From NCBI GenBank assembly GCA_945872155.1, contig CAMBYK010000004.1:1-34896 (forward strand): 34,896 nucleotides of DNA, read 5' to 3'. This DNA is from an uncultured Candidatus Saccharibacteria bacterium. GTDB lineage: Bacteria; Patescibacteriota; Saccharimonadia; Saccharimonadales; Saccharimonadaceae. A program made the translations under genes and the position numbers. Position 1 is the first letter of the stretch; each line of letters opens with the position of its first letter. Shown here piece after piece: positions 7,503-14,392 of this stretch. The notes under the pieces are model-generated. The model had not been told where the DNA came from and did no database searches. It saw nothing but the letters and a program-made list of their open reading frames with translations.

Positions 7503-8528
7503 TTAGCGAAGATGTTTACGCAGGGCGAGACGGGCAGAGATGGTGCCGATAAGCATGCCAATGGTAATAGCGATAAGAAAAACGAAAATGAGACGGTAAG
7601 AGAAAAGAGCTTTTGAAATGGAAGAGATATCAATGCCGTAGGCGTCGAACTTTGGGGCCAAGAGTCTAAAGCCATGAAAACCAATTGCAGAGGCGAAGAT
7701 ACCAGAAATAACACCGCACATTTGAGCTTCAACTAAGAATGGCCCACGGATAAAGCTGTTGTCGGCGCCGACCAGCTTCATCATGTAAATTTCTTCACGG
7801 CGACTGAAAATTGCCATGCGCACGGTATTGAAAATGACCAGGATTGAAATTACGAGGAAGACCGCGCCAATGACTAGGCCGCCATTTTTGGCGATATTGG
7901 CCCAAGAGGTGACGGTAGAAATTTCAGTGCTATTAACATCATAGGTAGCCGGCTTGGTGTTATCAATTGCTTTAGAGAAAGTAGAGTTGGTTTTAACAAG
8001 AGTTTTGATCTCATTGATTTTTTCTGGATCGTAAACTTTGATACGCATGGTGGCTTGCATGGATTCAAGCATGATGGTTTCTAGTTCTGAGTCAGTCTTA
8101 ATAGCCTGTAATAGATTGGGGTCGTCGGAATTTTCCTTAAGGAAGCGTTGATATTCGGTTTTGGCGGTGGCGGTTTGAATGCTCTTGATATTAGGGTTTT
8201 CTTTGATGATATTGGTCATATCTGATAAAACGCGTTCACTGGTCTCAGGTTTGAAAAAGATAGTGATGTCGATTTTTGAGCGCATAGCGTCGGCCGTATT
8301 GGTAAGAATGACGCTAGCGATGACGGTGACAAAGAGGATAATAAGAGTGATAGTCATTACTAAAGTGGCGGCAACTGAGAGCCAAATGTTGCGGAAGAAA
8401 CTGAGCATACCATATTTAATGATGCGACGTATGGCGCGCAATCTGTGCCGGTTGCTATTTTTGGTCATAGTGCGAAGACTGTTGCGCGATTTACGAATTT
8501 CGAATTTAGAGAATTTTTTGTTGGCCAT
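7503..8528 (-). CDS. ftsX: Cell division protein FtsX (ABC transporter-like permease)
   Basis: Membrane partner of FtsE, 341 aa. A basic cytosolic N-terminus (1-43) is followed by TM1 (about 48-75), a large extracytoplasmic loop (about 78-215) that in the family contacts the hydrolase partner, then three more TM segments (about 222-248, 270-292 and 312-332) and a short basic tail. The segment IFSRREEIYMMKLVGAD after TM2 is the typical FtsX coupling motif. The start codon overlaps the ftsE stop by one base (TAATG), so the two subunits are probably made in a fixed ratio. With the PcsB-like gene next downstream this forms a complete FtsEX-hydrolase set. Confidence 0.92.
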   Translation of the reverse strand: MANKKFSKFEIRKSRNSLRTMTKNSNRHRLRAIRRIIKYGMLSFFRNIWLSVAATLVMTITLIILFVTVIASVILTNTADAMRSKIDITIFFKPETSERVLSDMTNIIKENPNIKSIQTATAKTEYQRFLKENSDDPNLLQAIKTDSELETIMLESMQATMRIKVYDPEKINEIKTLVKTNSTFSKAIDNTKPATYDVNSTEISTVTSWANIAKNGGLVIGAVFLVISILVIFNTVRMAIFSRREEIYMMKLVGADNSFIRGPFLVEAQMCGVISGIFASAIGFHGFRLLAPKFDAYGIDISSISKALFSYRLIFVFLIAITIGMLIGTISARLALRKHLR

Positions 8529-9316
8529 TAAATTACCTTTCTCTTGAGCTGAGTAGGGTTGTTGCGAGGAGCGGAACGAATAATTTTAGGAGATGTAGCG
8601 AGCTTGGTGGGTGGGACGAAGGTTTCTTTGTCGAGACGATAGGTGCCACCTTGTTTTTGGTCGCTAACGATACGTCCACCTTTGAGCGTAATGACGCGTT
8701 TTTGCAAATCATTTACGATGGACTCATCGTGGGTGGTGACAAGTAGAGTGGTGCCGTAGTCGTTGATTTTTTGAAGTAGCTCGATGATTTCGCGACGAGT
8801 GAGTTTGTCCAGATTACCAGTGGGCTCATCGGCAATGAGGATTTTGGGTTGTCTGGCGACGCTGCGGGCAATGGAAACGCGTTGTTGTTCCCCACCACTT
8901 AGGTTACGCGGAAATTTGTGAGCTTTATCAGCTAGCCCGACTAGGTCGAGGACTTTTGGTACGGTGCGACCAATTTCTTTGTTGCTCATGCCGGCGATTT
9001 CTAACGCGAAGGCGACATTTTCGTAAGTGGTGCGGTTGGGCAAAAGTTTATAATCTTGGAAGACTACGCCGAGGCGACGACGGTAGTGGGGGATGTAGCG
9101 TTTTTTGACGTGGTCAAGATCGATGCCGCCAATAATAATTTTCCCGCCATCGGGAATCTCTTCTTTAGTGATCATTTTAATAAGAGTAGACTTGCCGGCG
9201 CCGGATTTTCCTACCAGAAAAACAAATTCATTCGGGGCGATGTGCAAAGAAACTTGGTCGAGAGCGGGCTTGCTGTCGCCTGGATAAAGTTTTGAGACAT
9301 GGTCAAACAAGATCAT
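8528..9316 (-). CDS. ftsE: Cell division ATP-binding protein FtsE
   Basis: Cytosolic ABC ATPase of 262 aa that drives FtsX. Motifs: Walker [10 protein letters not shown] (36-44), Q-loop [10 protein letters not shown], signature LSGGEQQR (139-146), Walker B ILIADEP (159-165), and H-loop TTHD. The C-terminus carries an extra basic, proline-containing tail of about 40 residues beyond the usual end. The ATG at 9316 is chosen over upstream in-frame codons because homology starts at [13 protein letters not shown] and the -10 box TGTTATAAT ends just 6 bases before it. Confidence 0.95.
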   Translation of the reverse strand: MILFDHVSKLYPGDSKPALDQVSLHIAPNEFVFLVGKSGAGKSTLIKMITKEEIPDGGKIIIGGIDLDHVKKRYIPHYRRRLGVVFQDYKLLPNRTTYENVAFALEIAGMSNKEIGRTVPKVLDLVGLADKAHKFPRNLSGGEQQRVSIARSVARQPKILIADEPTGNLDKLTRREIIELLQKINDYGTTLLVTTHDESIVNDLQKRVITLKGGRIVSDQKQGGTYRLDKETFVPPTKLATSPKIIRSAPRNNPTQLKRKVI

Positions 9317-9322
9317 AATTTG

Positions 9323-9331
9323 ATTATAACA
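9323..9331 (-). promoter_or_regulatory. Extended -10 box for ftsEX, leaderless spacing
   Basis: TGTTATAAT on the minus strand ending 6 bases before the ftsE ATG at 9316. There is no Shine-Dalgarno site. Confidence 0.7.
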
Positions 9332-9383
9332 TAAACGTAATAATGGGCGAGAAATTAACTTCAAAGAGGGCCAGGTGAGATCA

Positions 9384-9392
9384 TGATATAAT
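9384..9392 (+). promoter_or_regulatory. Extended -10 box for prfB
   Basis: TGATATAAT ending 8 bases before the ATG at 9401. No convincing -35 at 17 bases and no Shine-Dalgarno site, so a leaderless or near-leaderless transcript is expected. Confidence 0.65.
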
Positions 9393-9400
9393 ATACAGAT

Positions 9401-10498
9401 ATGCAGGAATTGTCGAAACAACTAGAAAATTTGCAGCAGGATTTTGAAGAAGCTTGGAATAAGCTGGATATTCTGGCTAAATTGGAACGCTTGAAATTGT
9501 TGGAGTCTCAGACCAATGAGCCGGAGTTGTGGACGAACCCAGAACATGCGCGCGAAGTGCATGCAGAATTAGCAAAGATTGAGTCCGAGACGAGTCCTTG
9601 GGTGTTGTTGCGGACGCAAATTACAGATTTGCATGAGCTACTAGCCTTGCAAGATGAGGAGTTGGCGGAAGAATTGGGCCGTCAGGTGGTTTTATTGCAA
9701 AATACTTTTGCTGAGCTGAAGAAAGCTTTGAAATTTACTGGTCCATATGACGCGGGTGACGCGATTATCCGAATAACATCCGGAGTGGGCGGGACGGAGG
9801 CGATGGACTGGGCGGGAATGTTGGAGCGAATGTATTTGAGATTTTTTGAGAAAAAAGACATGAAACCGACTTGCTTGGAGCGTTCGGCTGGAGAAGAAGC
9901 TGGCATCAAGACAGCAGTATATGAGGTGGCGGGCGTGAACGCATATGGCTTGTTGAAATCAGAGCACGGAGTGCATCGTTTGGTGAGATTGTCGCCGTTT
10001 AACGCGGACAATTTGCGGCAAACCTCGTTTGCTTTAGTAGAAATTCTACCGTTAGTAAAAAATGATAACAGTATCCAGATTGACGAGAAAGATTTGCGCG
10101 TTGACACTTATCACGCTGGGGGCCATGGCGGACAGTCTGTGAACACGACTAATTCGGCGGTGAGAATTACGCATTTGCCAACTAATACAGTGGTAGCGAT
10201 TCAGAATGAAAGGTCGCAGTTGCAAAATCGCGAAAAAGCGATGGAAATTTTGCGAGGCAAATTGCTGCAATTGCAGCAAGAGCAGCACGCGGAGTCAATT
10301 AATAAGTTGCGGGCGGGAGAATCGGCGAAATGGGGGCAGCAGATTAGAAATTATGTGTTGCAACCTTATCAATTAGTAAAAGATACGCGAACAAAATACG
10401 AAGAGACCGATGCGGCTGGAGTGCTGGATGGTAAAATTGATAATTTTATCGATGCTTATTTGGAATTGCAAATTGGACAGGATGTGACGGAAAAGTAG
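9401..10498 (+). CDS. prfB: Peptide chain release factor 2
   Basis: Class I release factor of 365 aa that ends translation at UGA and UAA. The stop-codon-reading motif SPF is at residues 198-200 and the peptidyl-tRNA hydrolysis motif GGQ at 243-245 (in AGGHGGQSVNTT). The N-terminal coiled region is also typical. The reading frame is continuous: the programmed +1 frameshift with an in-frame UGA near codon 25, common in bacterial prfB, is absent, so this autoregulation is not used. The gene is divergent from ftsE, with about 84 bases between starts. Its presence fits the use of UGA as stop in this genome. Confidence 0.95.
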   Translation: MQELSKQLENLQQDFEEAWNKLDILAKLERLKLLESQTNEPELWTNPEHAREVHAELAKIESETSPWVLLRTQITDLHELLALQDEELAEELGRQVVLLQNTFAELKKALKFTGPYDAGDAIIRITSGVGGTEAMDWAGMLERMYLRFFEKKDMKPTCLERSAGEEAGIKTAVYEVAGVNAYGLLKSEHGVHRLVRLSPFNADNLRQTSFALVEILPLVKNDNSIQIDEKDLRVDTYHAGGHGGQSVNTTNSAVRITHLPTNTVVAIQNERSQLQNREKAMEILRGKLLQLQQEQHAESINKLRAGESAKWGQQIRNYVLQPYQLVKDTRTKYEETDAAGVLDGKIDNFIDAYLELQIGQDVTEK

Positions 10499-10548
10499 CC
10501 TCAAAATAAAGCTAGGGTGGCGGAACAATTTTGAGTTGAGAGTGAGTA

Positions 10549-11829
10549 TTATAACGAAAGAGTTTGGTGCGGGCCGAAAGCTTTGTAGTCAAAGTCGGCA
10601 GAGGGGACTTCAAATGGTAATTTGCCGTAGTCGGCCTGACGGAGGTGGTAGGCCGTGCGTAACTCGGCGATTTCGCCGACACACTCTAGTGGCTTCATAA
10701 CGTCATCGACACCAAGTAGGCCTTTGAAAGTGGTTGTAAGCTGAGGATTAGTGAATAAATTTTGTTGGTTAAATAATTGATTGAGTTCTGCGGCCGGTAG
10801 AAATGGCGCAAATAATAGATAAGAATTAGCGCATTTAGGGCATTGGCCGCACCAAGTGAGTTTGGTGGTGTTGTGGTTTTGTTTGTAATTAGCTTGATTA
10901 CAGGAGCTGAAGTCATGGCCGTATTTGTCCCAACATTTTTGGACAAATTGTTTGGCGATGTGGAGTTCGCTCAAAGGGCGTAGAATGGAGCCGACTTGCA
11001 AATCAGCAGAGATATAATGTTTGACGTATTTGGCGAAGAATTGTTCGGCTGGCCAGGTTTTGGACCATTGATGATTGACGGGAAGATCGCCGATATGAGT
11101 GTTTGGCTCGTTCCCCTCTTGCCCAATGCTAGCTAACACGGTGTTTTTGTTTTCTAGGATGGCTTGAATGAGGGCGATGGAGAGATTAATGTAAGTGACG
11201 GGCACGTGGCCGTTTTTGCCACGGGCTTTTTTGAGATTTTTGGTGTCGATTCGGCGGATAAGAGTAGTGAGGGGGTATTTGAGCTTGTCTAAAACGTTTG
11301 GATGCGAGCCGTCGGGAGAAATAAAAAGAGGGGTATAATTAAGGTTTTTTGACTCTAGGATAGTGGCGGTGAGGAGAGAATCTTTGCCGCCGCTTTGAAG
11401 CGCGATAATACCTTGGTGGTTAAATTTGAGAGCGGGTTCGGCTTGAAAATGAGTGGAATACGGGAAAACGGCGAGATTTTTTTTGGTGAGTTGATTCTCG
11501 AAGGCGTATTGAGAAAGCCCAGCTTGATAGACTTGATCGAAGAAAAGTTTTTGGGTTTTGTTTAGTGGGCGAGGCAGGATGACTTCTGTGGTGGGGTGAG
11601 CCTTGTAATATGACGTACCGATGATGATAAAAGCCAAAAAAAGGGCGCGATCGAGTAGGGCAGATTTAATTTTGTCATCTTTGAGCGAGGTTTTGGATTT
11701 TGGCAGTTTGAAATGGATGGTTTCAGTATATTGAATACCGGTAGGGCCTTGATAATGAAAGTCGGCCTGACCAGTTTGGTGGTTGAAATGGTAAGAATGA
11801 AAAATGAAAGATTTTAAAGATTTTTTCAT
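10549..11829 (-). CDS. murL: Probable UDP-MurNAc-L-Ala-L-Glu epimerase MurL
   Basis: Protein of 426 aa with a PP-loop-like ATP site SGGKDS (146-151) and a cysteine cluster WCGQCPKC (326-333), plus C310 and C383. This pattern, the length and tight linkage to murD fit MurL. That enzyme uses ATP to invert the terminal L-Glu of UDP-MurNAc-L-Ala-L-Glu to D-Glu and so replaces glutamate racemase. The start codon overlaps the murD stop (ATGA, 4 bases), so the two are translationally coupled. The assignment rests on remembered family features and context; an unrelated PP-loop ATPase, such as a tRNA-modifying or asparagine-synthase-like enzyme, is the main alternative. It is convergent with prfB; an 8-bp inverted repeat (10500-10507 with 10528-10535) without a U-tract lies between them. 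Confidence 0.7.
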   Translation of the reverse strand: MKKSLKSFIFHSYHFNHQTGQADFHYQGPTGIQYTETIHFKLPKSKTSLKDDKIKSALLDRALFLAFIIIGTSYYKAHPTTEVILPRPLNKTQKLFFDQVYQAGLSQYAFENQLTKKNLAVFPYSTHFQAEPALKFNHQGIIALQSGGKDSLLTATILESKNLNYTPLFISPDGSHPNVLDKLKYPLTTLIRRIDTKNLKKARGKNGHVPVTYINLSIALIQAILENKNTVLASIGQEGNEPNTHIGDLPVNHQWSKTWPAEQFFAKYVKHYISADLQVGSILRPLSELHIAKQFVQKCWDKYGHDFSSCNQANYKQNHNTTKLTWCGQCPKCANSYLLFAPFLPAAELNQLFNQQNLFTNPQLTTTFKGLLGVDDVMKPLECVGEIAELRTAYHLRQADYGKLPFEVPSADFDYKAFGPHQTLSL

Positions 11830-13082
11830 CGGTGCTCCTGGTTTTTGAGTTGCTGCACATAGGCCTGAAATTGCTGGCCGCGGTCTTTGAAATCTATAAA
11901 CATATCGTGGGAGGCAGCGCCAGGTGACATTAGTACTACGGGGCGGAAAGTTTGGTCGACTTGGATAGCAGATTGAAACGCTAGCTGGACGGCCGTGGCG
12001 AGACTGTCGGCAATGACGGCCTGTGGTGTTGCGAGAAGCGGCGCGGTTTCGCCGATCAGAACAAGCTGATGGATTTGGGGAGAGTGGACGAATAAATCTC
12101 GGGTGGCTTTTAGATCGAGCCCACGGTCTTCTCCGCCAGCGATTAGTATTACTGGACGATTAGCAAAGGTTTTGAGCGCGACTTCGAGTGCTGGGTAAGA
12201 GGAGGAAAAATTATCATCATAAAAATCAACACCATTGATATTGGCGACAAACTCAAGGCGGTGCGGTAGTTTAGGGATGGAAGAAAGAGCTTGTTTGAGC
12301 AAGTCGCTGTGCTGGGAGAGAAAATCTTCAAAATTGGTGTTGGGCTTGATGAATTGATGGGCAGCTAGGAGCGCGGCTTCGGCGTTTTCTTGGTTGTGAC
12401 TACCGACAAGCGACAGGGATTGAAGAGTTTGAGCAAGAATGGTTGGGCGATTCGTGACAGGATAGGCAATTTTTTGGGCGGAGGATTGCTGGGCAATTTG
12501 ATTAGTGTGCTGGTTATCGGCAAAATAAATTAGAGCATTAGCGGGAGATTGATGTTTGGTGATATTAGCCTTGGCTTCGAGGTAATCATGAAAATCGTAA
12601 TGGACATTGAGATGCTCAGGCTCAATGCGCAGAAGAATGGCGATGGCGGGAGAGATTTTGAGGTCCCAAGCTTGGAAACTGGAGAGCTCAAAAATTACTA
12701 TATCGGAGGATTGGATTTTGTCTAAGCTATCAAGAGCAGGTGAACCGATATTGCCTAGCAAATGCACTGTCTTGCCGAAGGCATGGAGGGTATGAGCAAG
12801 AATGGTGGCTGTGGTTCCCTTTCCTTTGGTGCCAGTGACGGCAATGATAGGCGCTGGGCAGTGCTCGAAGAAATAGTTAGTGGCGCTGGACCAGTTGGCC
12901 GGAGCAGGAAGAGGAAGTTTGACGCTAGGGCTACGTAAAACCAAATCGAAATGATCTAGCGGGAGGCTTGCCAGTTCTTGGCTATTAAAATGATCAAAAA
13001 TTTGAGTGGTGTGACCATGTTTTTGAAAGTATTTTTCGGCAGATTTTCCTTCTATGCCGTATCCGAGGATGGCAACATTCAT
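11826..13082 (-). CDS. murD: UDP-N-acetylmuramoyl-L-alanine--glutamate ligase
   Basis: Cytosolic Mur ligase of 418 aa that adds glutamate to UDP-MurNAc-L-Ala. Visible parts: N-terminal UDP-binding domain (VAILGYGIEGKSA), ATP loop GTKGKGTT (84-91), FELSSFQAWDL, the linker GSHNQENAEAAL, the LPHRLEF motif, AGGEDRGLD, and the C-terminal SPGAASHDMFIDFKDRG. The substrate-site segment that in classical MurD reads NDSKATN is DDNFSSSYPA (289-298). The lysine is lost, as might be expected for a MurD2-type enzyme that uses L-Glu and works with MurL. That specificity is inference. The promoter -10 (TGGTATAAT) ends 6 bases before the ATG and overlaps the stop codon of the M16 peptidase gene. Confidence 0.92.
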   Translation of the reverse strand: MNVAILGYGIEGKSAEKYFQKHGHTTQIFDHFNSQELASLPLDHFDLVLRSPSVKLPLPAPANWSSATNYFFEHCPAPIIAVTGTKGKGTTATILAHTLHAFGKTVHLLGNIGSPALDSLDKIQSSDIVIFELSSFQAWDLKISPAIAILLRIEPEHLNVHYDFHDYLEAKANITKHQSPANALIYFADNQHTNQIAQQSSAQKIAYPVTNRPTILAQTLQSLSLVGSHNQENAEAALLAAHQFIKPNTNFEDFLSQHSDLLKQALSSIPKLPHRLEFVANINGVDFYDDNFSSSYPALEVALKTFANRPVILIAGGEDRGLDLKATRDLFVHSPQIHQLVLIGETAPLLATPQAVIADSLATAVQLAFQSAIQVDQTFRPVVLMSPGAASHDMFIDFKDRGQQFQAYVQQLKNQEHR

Positions 13083-13088
13083 ATGCTT

Positions 13089-13097
13089 ATTATACCA
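13089..13097 (-). promoter_or_regulatory. Extended -10 box for murD-murL, leaderless spacing
   Basis: TGGTATAAT on the minus strand, ending 6 bases before the murD ATG at 13082. The box includes the TAA stop of the upstream peptidase gene. Confidence 0.7.
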
Positions 13098-14361
13098 CTA
13101 GCTTGGCGGCTAGAGAGTTTATCATGGCTTTTTCGACGGAACCAACGGCGACCAAGGAAAAGATGTTGTTGGCGGCAAATTCACGGGCGGTTTCTACGAT
13201 GGTAGCACGGTCGATGCTCTTGATAAGATTGGGTATATCATCGTATTTTTCGATTTCGTGGCAGTGGAAGTAATGCTCGGCGTAATAATCGGAGATTTGC
13301 CCCACGGTTTGGGCGCTCATTTGATAGCGACCGGTCATGTAGAGTTTGGCAGATTCGATGTCTGATTCGGCGAGCTCGCCATTGAGAATTTTGTTGAGTT
13401 CGGTGTGGATGAGATCAAAAAGCTCCTCGGCATTTTCTACGTTGACTTCGCCATCAAAATCCCAGGAACTGGAATTTGGATTGATGCTAGTGGTGCTGCC
13501 CATGCCATAGACTAGGCCTTTTTTGCGGGCTTGGCCGAAAATGCGGCTATTCATGGTGCCACTTAAAATGTGATTAAGACAGCCCATGGCGTAAGCTTCG
13601 GTGATGGTGAGCTTGCGCGGTGTGATCCAAGAAAAGCCAAAAGTAAGGTTGGCGGCATCTTTGCGGCGGATGAGAATTGGATTAGAAGAATGAAGCTCGT
13701 CAACTGGTATGGAGAACCGTTCTCCTGGCCTAAGTTCCCATTGGTTGAGCATTTCGATGATGGCTTTTTTGCGACGACGGACTTTGCCGGCAATGATAAA
13801 GCGCATATTGTTGGCGGTGTGAGTGCGACGATAATGTTCGCGGATGTCTTTGAGCTCGATGTTGGTGAGAGTTTTGAGGCGTTCCGGAATGGTGAGAATA
13901 GCTTCACCAACGGCCTGTTGGAGACGGGGCCAAATGAGACGATAGTAATCGTTCATATAACCAGTTAGCTCGGTGCGGACATTGCTTTTTTCGCTTTTGA
14001 GCTCATCCTCATTGAAACGAGGCTGGGTGATTGCGACTTTTTTGAGCTCTAAAATGCGGTCCCATTCGAAGTCGGCACATTCAGATTCATAACAAACTGA
14101 ATAGTCGCTGGTCCAGGCGTTGTGATAGGCGCCGTTTTTAGTAAAGTCGGCCTCGTAAGCTTGCTCGTCTTTGTATTTAGCATTAGCGCCGAAGGCTAAA
14201 TGTTCGGTGATGTGGGCGATTTCGTAAAGCTCGGGCTTTTTGGCGTAGCGGATGCCAGCACGGAATTGAATTTTAGTGCTCATAACGCTGGCGTTAGGGA
14301 TGTCAATCAGTAATCCTTTGGCGCCGTTTTTGAGGGAGATTTCTTCGACCGAATGTTTCAT
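13090..14361 (-). CDS. M16 family zinc metallopeptidase
   Basis: Processing-peptidase-like protein of 423 aa with both halves of the M16 fold. The inverted zinc motif HxxEH is HITEH at residues 50-54, and the third ligand E131 lies 76 residues beyond H54, the family spacing, so the site looks intact. The second domain carries SRIFGQARKKGLVYGMGS, the usual C-terminal-domain signature. No signal peptide is seen, so it is probably cytosolic. The ATG at 14361 is chosen because the conserved domain starts there and upstream in-frame codons lie inside secA. It follows secA after 31 bases. A consensus promoter on the opposite strand starts exactly over this start codon. Confidence 0.9.
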   Translation of the reverse strand: MKHSVEEISLKNGAKGLLIDIPNASVMSTKIQFRAGIRYAKKPELYEIAHITEHLAFGANAKYKDEQAYEADFTKNGAYHNAWTSDYSVCYESECADFEWDRILELKKVAITQPRFNEDELKSEKSNVRTELTGYMNDYYRLIWPRLQQAVGEAILTIPERLKTLTNIELKDIREHYRRTHTANNMRFIIAGKVRRRKKAIIEMLNQWELRPGERFSIPVDELHSSNPILIRRKDAANLTFGFSWITPRKLTITEAYAMGCLNHILSGTMNSRIFGQARKKGLVYGMGSTTSINPNSSSWDFDGEVNVENAEELFDLIHTELNKILNGELAESDIESAKLYMTGRYQMSAQTVGQISDYYAEHYFHCHEIEKYDDIPNLIKSIDRATIVETAREFAANNIFSLVAVGSVEKAMINSLAAKLVV

Positions 14362-14389
14362 TGACTTTTTCTGTAAAGTATGATATAAT
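14361..14389 (+). promoter_or_regulatory. Antisense consensus promoter at the M16 peptidase start
   Basis: TTGACT (14361-14366), 17-bp spacer, TGA-TATAAT (-10 at 14384-14389), pointing into the antisense of the secA 3' end. No + strand gene follows. The -10 region reads TATATTATA on the other strand, so it may also fire towards the peptidase gene. Confidence 0.55.
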
Positions 14390-14392
14390 ATA

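Noticed and set aside
10500-10535. Inverted repeat CTCAAAAT / ATTTTGAG as a terminator between prfB and murL
   Set aside because: The stem is AT-rich, the loop is 20 bases long and no U-tract follows on either strand.
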